This document shows positions 45,544 through 53,909 of a stretch of 64,000 nucleotides of DNA, in pieces. Source of the stretch: Pandoraea aquatica. Lineage in GTDB: Bacteria; Pseudomonadota; Gammaproteobacteria; Burkholderiales; Burkholderiaceae. Where the stretch lies: contig NZ_CABPSN010000002.1 of the NCBI RefSeq assembly GCF_902459565.1, positions 682,001-746,000 on the forward strand, given 5' to 3'. Positions within the stretch are counted from its first letter, which is position 1; the number at the start of each line of letters is the position of its first letter. A program made the translations under genes and the position numbers. The notes under the pieces are model-generated. The model was not told the DNA's origin, did no database searches, and saw only the letters and a list, made by a program, of their open reading frames with translations.

Positions 45544-47934
45544 ATGAGCCGTTTCCCCAAACTTCATTTGCGCGACGGGGGCGGTTTTCGTTGGCTCGGC
45601 GCATGCCTGCTGGTCGGTGCACTTTTCATCGCGGCCACGTCGGCGGCAAGGGCCGCACCGACCACAGCAATCGCGACCGTCGCAACGCCCACTGCGGCGA
45701 CGACGGGCACCACGCCCACGACACCCGGAACGATTTGTCGTGTCGACGGCGGTGATCCGGGACGCCCGTCGATCGGGCTAGTGCTTTCCGGCGGCGGCGC
45801 ACGAGGCTACGCTCACCTCGGCGTACTCAAGGTGCTCGAAGAGAATCGTATTCCGGTGGACTGCGTCGCGGCGACGAGCATGGGCGCGGTCGTGGGCGGT
45901 TTGTACGCGAGCGGTCTGAGCGCGCCCGACATGCGCGCGCGGCTTGAGCACGTGAACCTCGCGGACGTGGCGTTCGACGTCACCGATCGCAGCGATCTTC
46001 CGCAGTCGCAGCGCGAAGACGAGCGCTACTACGTCGACAGCTTCTCCCTCGGCTTCGGTCGCAACGGCTTCCAGCTGCCGTCGGGACTGGTGCATGGCAA
46101 CCGGCTTCAGGCGTTGTTGCAGGAATGGACGCCGAACATCGGCGGCTCCGTATCGTTCGACAAACTTCCGGTGCCTTTCCGCGCGATTGCCGCCGACTTG
46201 CAGACGGGGCAGATGGTCGTGCTCGATCGCGGCTCGTTGCCGCAGGCGATTCGCGCGAGCATGGCGCTGCCGGGTCTCTTCTCGCCGGTGGACGTCAACG
46301 GCCGCACGCTGGTCGACGGCGGCATCGTCAGCAACTTGCCGATCGAGACGGCGCGCTCGATGGGCGCGGACGTTGTGATTGCCGTGGACATTGGTTCGCC
46401 GCTGCGTCCGTTGAACGCGCTGTCGTCGCCAGCGGACGTGTTCCAGCAGATGGTCGGCATTCTGATCCGGCAGAACGTCGCCCGTCAGCGCGAGCAGCTT
46501 CGCGCAACCGACGTGCTGATTCAGCCAGACCTTGGCCGTCTGACATTCACCGACTTCGAGAACGCGCCACAAGGCATCGCCGCGGGCGAAGCTGCTGCAC
46601 GGGCGGCGCTGCCGCAGCTTCAGCGGCTCGCGCTGAGTCCTGAGCAATACGCCGTGTGGCGTGCCGCGCATGGAAAGGCGGCGACGCAAACGGTACGCAT
46701 CACCAAGGTCGAGATCAATTCGCGCGGGGTGGTGCCGGCGAAGCGCATCCGGGCGGCGCTGCACGTGAAGGAGGGCGACGTCTACGACCCGGCCGCGGTC
46801 AACAAGGACCTGCTCGCCCTCGTCAACGAAGACGATTTCGAGAGCGTCACGCAGCAAATGGTGGAAGAGAACGGCGAGCACAAGCTCGTTATCACCGCGC
46901 AGGAAAAGCGCTGGGGACCGAACTTCCTGCTGTTTGGCCTCGGCTTGTCGGCGACGTCGAAGGAAGAGGGTAGCTTCCGTCTGCACCTCGGCTATCGCCG
47001 CCCGTGGCTCACGAGCAGTGGTCTCGAAGCGCGTGCCGACGCTACCCTCGGCAGCGACGTCCTCGCGTTTCATGGCGAGTTGCGTCAGCCGTTCGCCAAT
47101 CCGTGGGGCGCCTACATCGCGCCGTATGTGGAAATTCAGCGCCGTCACGCCAACGTGTACGACGAGTCGGGTGATATCAGACTCACGCGGTATCGACTCA
47201 CCACGGAACGTGCCGGTGTCGACATCGGCTTCCCGATATCGACGCTCGGCGACTTCCGCGTCGGTCTGGTGTATGCGCACGGCACGGCTGTGCCGCAGTA
47301 CAACCTGCCCATCGGCAATGACGATGACGACGATGCGTCCCCGACCAGGCAATTGCTCTTCCCCGACATTTACGGACGTCAGTTGAGTGCCCGTGCAAAG
47401 CTGGTGATCGATCAGCTCGACGATCCGCAATTCGCCCGTCGCGGTTACTTCACAGAGTTGCGCGCAGAACGGTCGCTATTCGCGGGCAGCAACAGCTATA
47501 CCGAGGTGTACGGCAAGGGTATGGTGGCGATGAGCTACGGGCGGCACAGTGTGAGCGCCACGGTGGAGGCGGGCAACAACTTTGGCGGGACCAACGTGAC
47601 GAACCCGCTCGGCTTCACGCTCGGCGGCTTCCAGCACTTGTCCGCATACGCCGCCGATCAACTGGCAGGCAACTCCATGATGTACGGGAACATCACGTAC
47701 ATGAACCGGATTGCGTCGTTCAGCGCATCGCCGATCCGGCGTCTGTTCGTCGGGGTGAGCGTGGAAGCGGGCAACGTCTGGGCGGTGGACGATTCCTTCG
47801 GCAGCGGCTCGCTCAAGCGCAGCGTCACGGTCTTCACCGCCCTCACGACGTCGTTCGGCCCGATTTACTTCGGTGTGGCGTTCGCGCCCGGCGGGCGTAA
47901 CAACATCTACTTCCAGTTGGGACGCACGTATTGA
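45544..47934 (+). CDS. Patatin-like phospholipase with POTRA and outer-membrane barrel (type Vd autotransporter, PlpD-like)
   Basis: The 796-residue protein has a signal peptide (hydrophobic LGACLLVGALFIAATSA, cleavage after about residue 37), a patatin domain (oxyanion loop GGGARG at 83-88, nucleophile Ser112 in ATSMGA, Asp258 in LVDGG), a POTRA segment (about 380-460, ITKVEINSRGVVPAKRIRAAL) and a surface-antigen barrel ending in Tyr. This is the layout of PlpD of Pseudomonas aeruginosa, a lipase translocated by its own barrel. The nucleophile elbow is AxSxG rather than GxSxG. The gene is separate from its neighbours; it converges with the sensor kinase, with stops six bases apart. Confidence 0.9.
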   Translation: MSRFPKLHLRDGGGFRWLGACLLVGALFIAATSAARAAPTTAIATVATPTAATTGTTPTTPGTICRVDGGDPGRPSIGLVLSGGGARGYAHLGVLKVLEENRIPVDCVAATSMGAVVGGLYASGLSAPDMRARLEHVNLADVAFDVTDRSDLPQSQREDERYYVDSFSLGFGRNGFQLPSGLVHGNRLQALLQEWTPNIGGSVSFDKLPVPFRAIAADLQTGQMVVLDRGSLPQAIRASMALPGLFSPVDVNGRTLVDGGIVSNLPIETARSMGADVVIAVDIGSPLRPLNALSSPADVFQQMVGILIRQNVARQREQLRATDVLIQPDLGRLTFTDFENAPQGIAAGEAAARAALPQLQRLALSPEQYAVWRAAHGKAATQTVRITKVEINSRGVVPAKRIRAALHVKEGDVYDPAAVNKDLLALVNEDDFESVTQQMVEENGEHKLVITAQEKRWGPNFLLFGLGLSATSKEEGSFRLHLGYRRPWLTSSGLEARADATLGSDVLAFHGELRQPFANPWGAYIAPYVEIQRRHANVYDESGDIRLTRYRLTTERAGVDIGFPISTLGDFRVGLVYAHGTAVPQYNLPIGNDDDDDASPTRQLLFPDIYGRQLSARAKLVIDQLDDPQFARRGYFTELRAERSLFAGSNSYTEVYGKGMVAMSYGRHSVSATVEAGNNFGGTNVTNPLGFTLGGFQHLSAYAADQLAGNSMMYGNITYMNRIASFSASPIRRLFVGVSVEAGNVWAVDDSFGSGSLKRSVTVFTALTTSFGPIYFGVAFAPGGRNNIYFQLGRTY

Positions 47935-47940
47935 TGCGGA

Positions 47941-49092
47941 TCAGGGCGTCGCGGTGGGCGTGGTTGAGGGCGCAACCGATGGCGTTACGGCGGGCCAGCT
48001 GATTTCGAAGCGCGCCCCGCCGAGGCTGACGGGGTCGGTCGCCGCGACGTTGCCGTTATGTGCCTGCATGACCTGCTGCGTGATGGCGAGACCGAGTCCG
48101 TAGCCGCCGGTGCGGCGGTCGAGTCGCACGAAGGCGTCGAAGATCCGTTTGCGGTCGTCCGGCGGAATGCCGGGACCATCGTCTTCTACATAGATGCCGA
48201 TGTTCCCGTGACGCAACTGCATGCCCACGACGATGCGCGAGCGCGCATACCGGCTCGCGTTGCGCAGCAGATTGCGCATGGCGTACGCCATCAGCCGCTT
48301 ATCCATGACGACCTGATACGCTGGCCCCAGATTGCACTCCATCGTGATGTCGCGCTCGGCGTAGAGCAGAGAGGCGTCGCGCACCTGATTCGCGAACCAG
48401 TGTGCAACCGATGTGGCTTCAAGATTCGACTGAAGCGAGCTGTACTCAAGCCTCGCGAACGTCAGACTCATGTCGATGAGTTCGTCGAGTTCGGTCACGT
48501 CCAGATCGATGCTCGTCAGCGCTTGCTGGCAAGCGTCGGCTGACGACGTCGGGTCGCGCAATATTTCCAGCGCAAAGCGCAGACGCGCGAGCGGCGTGCG
48601 CAGTTCGTGCGAGATGCCGTTGGTCAGATCGCGCTGCGTGGCAATCAGCTTCTCCATGCGCTCGGCCAGTGCGTTGAGCGTGCGCGCCAGCGGGCCGATG
48701 ATGACGCTGTAGGACTCCTTTGCGCGCGTGTGGAAGCGACCGCCGCTGAAGTCGATGGCGCGCTCGCGCACCATCACGAGATCGACCCAGACCGGACGCA
48801 TCCACCGATACGCGACGATGGCAGGCAGCAGTAGCGTGCTCAATATCACGGGCACCAGAAAGTGCGCCGTCCCCAGACTCTCGCGCCACGCGATGCCCGG
48901 CGCGTTGAATACGATGAAGAGCGCCGGGACGGCGAGCACCAGCAGACAAAGCCCCAGCAGATTCGTGTACGTGCGCACGAAGAGCCGCGACCAGCTGGGA
49001 CGCCGGTCGGCGCGGGTGTCCGTCCATGAACGACGAAATCGCTGCCACCGCAGCCGGCAGTATCGATAGGGCTGGAAGGGGTTGGCGGGCAT
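47941..49092 (-). CDS. Two-component sensor histidine kinase (RstB-like)
   Basis: The 383-residue inner-membrane kinase has two membrane helices (about residues 43-62 and 78-98), a HAMP-like stretch (VWVDLVMVRERAIDFSGGRF), the dimerisation helix with phospho-acceptor His162 (NGISHELRTPLARLR) and an ATPase domain with NLLRNASRYA (N box), DDGPGIPPDDRKRIFDAF (G1) and GGYGLGLAI (G2). The periplasmic part between the helices is very short, so it may sense within the membrane or via a partner. It is 39 bp downstream of its response regulator in one operon. The C-terminus ends in a Thr/Pro-rich tail. Confidence 0.92.
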   Translation of the reverse strand: MPANPFQPYRYCRLRWQRFRRSWTDTRADRRPSWSRLFVRTYTNLLGLCLLVLAVPALFIVFNAPGIAWRESLGTAHFLVPVILSTLLLPAIVAYRWMRPVWVDLVMVRERAIDFSGGRFHTRAKESYSVIIGPLARTLNALAERMEKLIATQRDLTNGISHELRTPLARLRFALEILRDPTSSADACQQALTSIDLDVTELDELIDMSLTFARLEYSSLQSNLEATSVAHWFANQVRDASLLYAERDITMECNLGPAYQVVMDKRLMAYAMRNLLRNASRYARSRIVVGMQLRHGNIGIYVEDDGPGIPPDDRKRIFDAFVRLDRRTGGYGLGLAITQQVMQAHNGNVAATDPVSLGGARFEISWPAVTPSVAPSTTPTATP

Positions 49093-49131
49093 GATGTGCG
49101 CCGGGCTGGCCGGTCGTGAGATCGTGCCGGG

Positions 49132-49836
49132 TCAGTCCCAGCAGGATTTGTTGAGTTGATACCCCTTGCCGCGCACCGTCAGAATGCACTGCGGGGCCGA
49201 GGGATCGTCGTTGAGCTTGCGTCGCAGCTTGTAGATGCCGCCGTCCACCGAGCGGTCGATGCCGTCGAACTCCACACCGCGCAAGTGTCGCACCAGTGCG
49301 TCGCGCGTCACCACTTCGCCCGCCGAGCAGGCCAGTGCCCAGAGCAGATCGAATTCGGCAGAGGTCAGGTCGGGCTGCTTGCCGTTGGGCAACGTGACGG
49401 ACCGGGTGCCCCGGTCGATGCGGCACCGGCCGAGCGTGATGTTCTCGGGCGAATTGCTCGCGGGAATCAGGTGTTCGTTGCGGCGCAGTTGCGCCTTGAT
49501 GCGCGCGAGCAGCACGCGCGGCTCCACCGGCTTGTGGACGTAATCGTCCGCGCCCAGCTCCAGCCCCAGCACTTCGTCGAATTCCTCGTCGCGTGCCGTC
49601 ACCATGATGACGATGCCGCGGTACTGCGCGCGGGCTTCACGACAGATCTCGAAGCCGTCCTTGCCCGGCAGATTGACGTCGAGAATCACCAGATCGGGGC
49701 GGCGGCGCAAGATCGTTTGCACGGCACGTGCGCCATCGAGCACGCATTCGACCTGATAGCCGTGCTTCTGAAGGTAGCCGCAAACCAGGGCGGACAGACG
49801 GGCGTCGTCTTCAACGAGGAGGATGCGGGCGGACAT
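49132..49836 (-). CDS. OmpR-family response regulator (RstA-like)
   Basis: The 234-residue regulator has a receiver domain (acidic pair Glu9-Asp10-Asp11, phosphorylation site Asp53 in LVILDVNLPGKDG, Thr in MVTARDE, Lys in HKPVEPR) and an OmpR winged-helix domain (LTSAEFDLLWALACSAGEVVTRDAL, then RSVDGGIYKLRRKL and VRGKGYQLN). It is first in the operon with the kinase. The ATG at 49836 is preferred because the receiver fold starts there; an upstream in-frame start would add 28 residues without family similarity. Confidence 0.92.
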   Translation of the reverse strand: MSARILLVEDDARLSALVCGYLQKHGYQVECVLDGARAVQTILRRRPDLVILDVNLPGKDGFEICREARAQYRGIVIMVTARDEEFDEVLGLELGADDYVHKPVEPRVLLARIKAQLRRNEHLIPASNSPENITLGRCRIDRGTRSVTLPNGKQPDLTSAEFDLLWALACSAGEVVTRDALVRHLRGVEFDGIDRSVDGGIYKLRRKLNDDPSAPQCILTVRGKGYQLNKSCWD

Positions 49837-49957
49837 GTGGATGCTGAAGGGAGATGGGGCGAGTGTAACGATTTCTGTCGCGCTGGTATTGCCTGGCGAC
49901 AAAACTCGACAATTCTCCAACGTCGATGCGTTGTGTTTTCGGTATCCGCTTAAAAGT

Positions 49958-49989
49958 ACACCCCGAGGGCCGTAAGCCTCTCGGGGTGT
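49958..49989 (-). terminator. Terminator after the DoxX gene
   Basis: On the minus strand ACACCCCGAG pairs with CTCGGGGTGT in a ten-pair stem followed by ACTTTTA. It lies 75 bases after the DoxX stop codon at 50065. Confidence 0.7.
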
Positions 49990-50064
49990 TGTTCGGACGA
50001 CCTGCCCGTTCGAATTGCTTGTTTGATTTGCCCGGAATTGCCCGATACGGCCGGGCTGACGGAC

Positions 50065-50451
50065 TTACGCCTTCGACGACGACTTGTCCGCGTGTGCGAC
50101 CAGCAGGAGGAAACCACCGGCAATCGCAATGTTCTTGAAGAAGTTGTTCAGTTGTCCGCTGAATTGCGCGGGGTCGGCGGCCCAGAATTTATGACCGATG
50201 AGGGCCGTCGCCACGGTATAGACCGCGAGCAGCAGCGCCAGCGGCTTGAGACGCCAGCCCAGAATCAGCGCGATGGCACCACCGGCTTCGATCAGGATGA
50301 CCAGCGCGGTAACGACTTCTGCGAAGGGCAGACCGATCGCGGCGAAATAGCCGACGGTCGCTTTGAAGGCGAAGATCTTGCGAACCCCGGCGATCAGGAA
50401 CAGGGCCGACATCAGCACCCGTGCAAACCACTGAATATTGAAACGATGCAT
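50065..50451 (-). CDS. DoxX family membrane protein
   Basis: This small membrane protein of about 128 residues has four helices and the DoxX pattern: WFARVLMSALFLIAGVRKIFAF, IGLPFAEVVTALVILIEAGGAIALILGW and a final NNFFKNIAIAGGFLLLVAH. Members are linked to redox/thiol metabolism or to quinone oxidation but roles are mostly unproven. The start at 50451 (MHRF) fits the family; in-frame starts at 50466 and 50490 are possible and none has a clear ribosome binding site. It stands alone and ends at a terminator. Confidence 0.78.
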   Translation of the reverse strand: MHRFNIQWFARVLMSALFLIAGVRKIFAFKATVGYFAAIGLPFAEVVTALVILIEAGGAIALILGWRLKPLALLLAVYTVATALIGHKFWAADPAQFSGQLNNFFKNIAIAGGFLLLVAHADKSSSKA

Positions 50452-50693
50452 GGTGATTGTTTTCATCCAAAAGCGAATTTCGTTCGACAAAGACGTCGGC
50501 GTTACGGCATTAGGGCGTGCCTGCGTGATGTGCTGTCGCAGGTGGCGCTCATCATATCGACGCGATACGCAGCACGAAATACGTGTCCGGGTAACTTAAA
50601 GTTGCATGGACGGAACAATCGACGTGAAACCTTTGAAGGGACGCGCGATCACCGGATATCCGAGAAATGTTCAACCGGGCGATGACGTCGAAA

Positions 50694-50721
50694 CGTATAC
50701 GGAATTGAGAATTTGTATAAT
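50694..50721 (+). promoter_or_regulatory. GntR gene promoter with CGTATACG palindrome
   Basis: CGTATACG at 50694-50701 is followed by a perfect TATAAT at 50716-50721. The palindrome falls close to the -35 position, so a bound repressor would block the promoter. The same core recurs at 51509-51518 downstream of the gene. Confidence 0.55.
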
Positions 50722-50760
50722 CGTTGCGTTATCGACTTCAGCCTCGATGGGTGTTCTGCT

Positions 50761-51465
50761 GTGACCAAATCCTCTCGCGACGACGCGACTGCCAATCTCG
50801 CCGCCACTGCCACGCTCGATGAAGCCTCGCTCTCGACGGCGGACCGGGCTTACGAGGCCATTCGCCGTCAGATCGTGTCGGGCGAATTGCCTGAAGGTGC
50901 ACCGATTCGTCAGGACGAGATCGCGGCGCAAATCGGCGTGAGCAAGATTCCGGTACGTGAGGCGCTGATGCGTCTGCAATCCGAGGGATGGGTGTCGCTC
51001 AAGCGTCATTCGGGCGCGATCGTTTCGCCACTCACGGTGAACGATTGCGTCGAGATGCTCGACATGCGCATCGCACTCGAATGTCGCGCGCTGGAGATTG
51101 CGGTGCCGAACATGGCACCGAGCGATCTCGCGCTGGCAGAACAATTGTTGAAACGCTACGCGAAGGCCGACACGCCGCAATCGTGGAGCGATCTGAATCT
51201 CGCATTCCATCAGGCGCTCTACGCACCGGCGAATCGCCCGCGTCTCGTCGCCACGGCGCAGGCGGCACAAGAACGCATGGGACGTTTTCTGCGCGCGCAC
51301 CTCTCGGCCGTCAACGACCACCAGCGCTCGACCGACGAGCACATCGCTATCCATCAGGCCTGCGCTGCGGGCGACACAAAAACGGCCGTGCACCTGCTGC
51401 GCAAACACCTCGAACAAACGCAACGCGAAGTGATGGCGTATTTCCGGCTGAACGGGAAGGTTTAA
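50761..51465 (+). CDS. GntR-family transcriptional regulator, FCD type
   Basis: The 234-residue protein has an N-terminal winged helix (LPEGAPIRQDEIAAQIGVSKIPVREALMRLQSEGW, about residues 40-75) and an FCD domain with the metal-type residues in LNLAFHQALYAP and HIAIHQACAAG. The GTG at 50761 begins after the likely promoter; an upstream TTG lies inside the -10 region and is impossible as a start. It is 380 bp upstream of the dioxygenase and points in the same direction. GTATAC-type palindromes flank it on both sides, so it probably regulates itself and the dioxygenase/ABC genes. Confidence 0.87.
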   Translation: MTKSSRDDATANLAATATLDEASLSTADRAYEAIRRQIVSGELPEGAPIRQDEIAAQIGVSKIPVREALMRLQSEGWVSLKRHSGAIVSPLTVNDCVEMLDMRIALECRALEIAVPNMAPSDLALAEQLLKRYAKADTPQSWSDLNLAFHQALYAPANRPRLVATAQAAQERMGRFLRAHLSAVNDHQRSTDEHIAIHQACAAGDTKTAVHLLRKHLEQTQREVMAYFRLNGKV

Positions 51466-51508
51466 GCACGCCCTCCGCTCGTCATCAGTTGCCCCTGCTC
51501 GTCCGAAA

Positions 51509-51518
51509 TCGTATACGA
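51509..51518. promoter_or_regulatory. TCGTATACGA palindrome
   Basis: This perfect 10-bp palindrome extends the CGTATACG core found upstream of the GntR gene and matches the type of short symmetric site bound by FCD-type GntR proteins. A variant, ATATACGG, follows at 51531-51538. Confidence 0.55.
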
Positions 51519-51758
51519 AAATAATAAATGATATACGGACCCAATTTTGTTCGCGTATAGTCCATGTGACCGGGGTTTTGCGTACCCGGCTGTTCGGGCA
51601 GTCCCGCGCGGGGCTTTGGGCCTGAAACTTGTCTCGTCTGTCGTCTGCCAGAGAGGCGCCGCGCGCGCCCGCACTGCGATGTAGAGCGCACCCAGGACAC
51701 CTTGCCGCTGTGTTGTTTTCCAGGGCTAGGACTTTCCCTGATCCGACGCAACCCCTGA

Positions 51759-51805
51759 TTGCCGGAAGCGAAAAACTGGGTGTAATGTCTTTACATGTAT
51801 ATACA
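51759..51805 (+). promoter_or_regulatory. Promoter and TGTATATACA operator before the dioxygenase
   Basis: TTGCCG at 51759-51764 and TGTAAT at 51781-51786 are 16 bp apart and form a plausible sigma-70 promoter. The perfect palindrome TGTATATACA at 51796-51805 covers the expected start region. The dioxygenase ATG at 51846 is preceded by AGGAGG at 51836-51841. Confidence 0.5.
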
Positions 51806-51845
51806 ACGCAGGACGAATTACTCAATACATCTATCAGGAGGTTTC

Positions 51846-52913
51846 ATGTCCGAGTCGAAGAGTCTTCAGGGCGCTGCCGTCTGGCGCGGTGCCGAAATGG
51901 TGAACAACGATCGTTGGGTCAAGACGTTCCCGGCACACGTGCTCGATCAGATCGATGCTGCGCTGGAGCAAACGCGCAACGTCGACTGGCGCGACATCAA
52001 TCGTCAGAACTTCCCGCTGCCCGATGCGGGCGCGTTCTTCGACGACGTTCGTGAAGAACTCGAAAACGGCTCCGGCATGGTCAAGATTCGCGGTCTCGAC
52101 GTGAGCCGCTACGACGCCGAACAACTGCGTCGCATCTGGTACGCGCTCGGTGCACACCTCGGCACGCCGATGTTCCAGAACTGCCGTGGCGAAGTCATGC
52201 GCGAGATCAAGGACGAAGGCATGGGCGTCGGTGCGAAGCTCTACGGCGCGACCGTCGACAGCTCGGGCAAGCAATTCCTCTCGTCCGGTGCACGTACGCT
52301 CTCGCCGGGACAACTGCGCTTTCACACGGACCGCTGCGACGTGGTCGGTCTGCTGTGCGTGCGTCAGGCATCGGAAGGCGGCGTGAGCAAGCTGGCCAGC
52401 AGCGCGACCGTCTACAACGAGATGCTCAAGCGTCGTCCGGATCTGCACGCGCTGCTGTGCAATGCCATTCCGCGCAGCCGTTTCGGCGAAGAAGCCGGTG
52501 GCGAACACATCGCTTACGACCTGCCGATTTTCGGCGTGCGAGACGGCAAGCTGACGAGCCACTTCTCGCTCACCTATATTGAGAACGCCCAGATGCTGCC
52601 GGGCGTGCGCAAGCTCAGCGACGCGGAGCACGAAGCCATCCAGATGCTCATGGCGCTGGCCGAAGAAGAGTGCTTCCAGATGCGTTTCGCGCCGGGCGAC
52701 ATTCAGTTGCTGAACAACCACATCGTGTACCACGGCCGTACGGCTTTCGTGGACGATGTGCAGACCGGTCAGGACCGCATGCTCATGCGTCTGTGGCTGT
52801 CGGTGCCCAACTCCCGTGCATTGCCCGACGATCACGCCGTCCTCTGGGGCGACGTCGCCTCGGGCAAGCCGCATGGCGGCATCGCTCAACCGGCCGCAGC
52901 ATTGCCCGCGTGA
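51846..52913 (+). CDS. TauD/TfdA-family Fe(II)/2-oxoglutarate-dependent dioxygenase
   Basis: The 355-residue cytosolic enzyme has the double-stranded beta-helix of this family. The iron ligands are His and Asp in RFHTDRCDVV and the distal His in NNHIVYHGRTAF; the 2-oxoglutarate-binding arginine is expected in MLMRLWLSVP. Family members hydroxylate substrates such as taurine, butyrobetaine or trimethyllysine; this sequence does not show the specific residues I know from any of these. It is first in a four-gene run with an ABC importer, so it probably attacks the imported compound. AGGAGG precedes the ATG. Confidence 0.87.
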   Translation: MSESKSLQGAAVWRGAEMVNNDRWVKTFPAHVLDQIDAALEQTRNVDWRDINRQNFPLPDAGAFFDDVREELENGSGMVKIRGLDVSRYDAEQLRRIWYALGAHLGTPMFQNCRGEVMREIKDEGMGVGAKLYGATVDSSGKQFLSSGARTLSPGQLRFHTDRCDVVGLLCVRQASEGGVSKLASSATVYNEMLKRRPDLHALLCNAIPRSRFGEEAGGEHIAYDLPIFGVRDGKLTSHFSLTYIENAQMLPGVRKLSDAEHEAIQMLMALAEEECFQMRFAPGDIQLLNNHIVYHGRTAFVDDVQTGQDRMLMRLWLSVPNSRALPDDHAVLWGDVASGKPHGGIAQPAAALPA

Positions 52914-52977
52914 CCAACTGAAGCCCACGCGCCCGCGCCCCGAATCACATACTAAAGACGCAAGGAGAGACCCCCTC

Positions 52978-53871
52978 ATGAAACCGATCGAACAGCAGGA
53001 CAACAATCGCGCAACCCGCAAGACGACCCACCTGCGCTCGCTGCTCATTCCGCTCGTGCTGGGCGGCCTCTCCGTCTTGTCGACGGCAGCCACCGCCGCA
53101 CCCGACTTCGGCAACTGCCAGGTCACGGGCACGCGTGGCTCGATCAAACTCGAAACGGTCACGCCGGGTGCACTGTCGGTGCGTCCCGTGTTGCCCGCGC
53201 CGGGCTGGTGGAACGGTGATTCGCCCGACACCATCAAGGACGGCTTCGAGTACTGCATGGCCGCCAACATGGCGTATCGCGCGGGTCTGGATCGCGTGAT
53301 CGTCGTCAACCGTTCGTTCGCGCAAGTGGTGACGGGGCAGGCGAAGGGCTTCGACATCGCACTGAGCGAAATCACCATCACCGACGAGCGCAAGAAGGTC
53401 GTCAACTTCACCGATCCGTACTTCAGCTCGGATCAGGGCATTCTCGTGAAGAAGGGCACCAAGGTCGACAAGGACAGCATCAAGAAGATGCGTCTGGGCG
53501 TGAAGCAGGGCACCACGATCCTGCCGTACCTGACGGACAAGGTGAAGGTCGAAGAGCATCCGAAGGTCTACACCGACGCCGCCGCCATGTACGCCGCACT
53601 GGCCGCCGGTCAGGTCGACGCTGTGCTGTACGACACGCCGAACGTGCTGTCCATCGCGAAGAAGTCGGAAGGCCGCTTCGAAGTCGTCGGCCGCTATGAC
53701 ACGAGCGAACAGTGGGGCGGTCTCGTCAACAAGGATTCGCCGAATCTGGCCGCCTTCAACAAGCTGATCGCCGAGATGAAGAAGGACGGCACGTTCGACC
53801 GTCTGGCCACGCAATACCTCGTGCCGAGCCTCGGCGCGGATCCCGCCAAGCTGCCGATCCTGACGCCGTGA
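52978..53871 (+). CDS. ABC transporter substrate-binding protein (amino-acid type)
   Basis: This 297-residue periplasmic protein has a signal peptide (residues 1-40, hydrophobic LLIPLVLGGLSVLSTAATAA) and an amino-acid-type solute-binding domain: FDIALSEITITDERKKVVNFTDPYFSSDQGILVKKG, VGVKQG-like LGVKQGTTILPYL, and YAALAAGQVDAVLYDTP. Such proteins bind polar amino acids or related amines. An insertion after the signal peptide (CQVTGTRGSIKLETVTPG with WWNGDSP) is not typical of the amino-acid family and may help choose a different ligand. AAGGAGAG precedes the ATG. Confidence 0.87.
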   Translation: MKPIEQQDNNRATRKTTHLRSLLIPLVLGGLSVLSTAATAAPDFGNCQVTGTRGSIKLETVTPGALSVRPVLPAPGWWNGDSPDTIKDGFEYCMAANMAYRAGLDRVIVVNRSFAQVVTGQAKGFDIALSEITITDERKKVVNFTDPYFSSDQGILVKKGTKVDKDSIKKMRLGVKQGTTILPYLTDKVKVEEHPKVYTDAAAMYAALAAGQVDAVLYDTPNVLSIAKKSEGRFEVVGRYDTSEQWGGLVNKDSPNLAAFNKLIAEMKKDGTFDRLATQYLVPSLGADPAKLPILTP

Positions 53872-53909
53872 GGTCGGGGAGACCCGAGTCAATCTCTGAG
53901 TCAATCTCT

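Larger units (their letters stand above)
51466..51845. other. Regulatory region of the dioxygenase/ABC operon
   Basis: The 380-bp gap has an AT-rich part (51509-51560) with the palindrome at 51509 and further TATAC/GTATA sequences at 51530-51560, and a downstream promoter at 51759-51786. No supported gene is seen in it. Confidence 0.5.

Noticed and set aside
45778-47430. 550-codon minus-strand frame opposite the patatin autotransporter
   Set aside because: No domain, shadow composition, and the plus-strand protein has all expected motifs.
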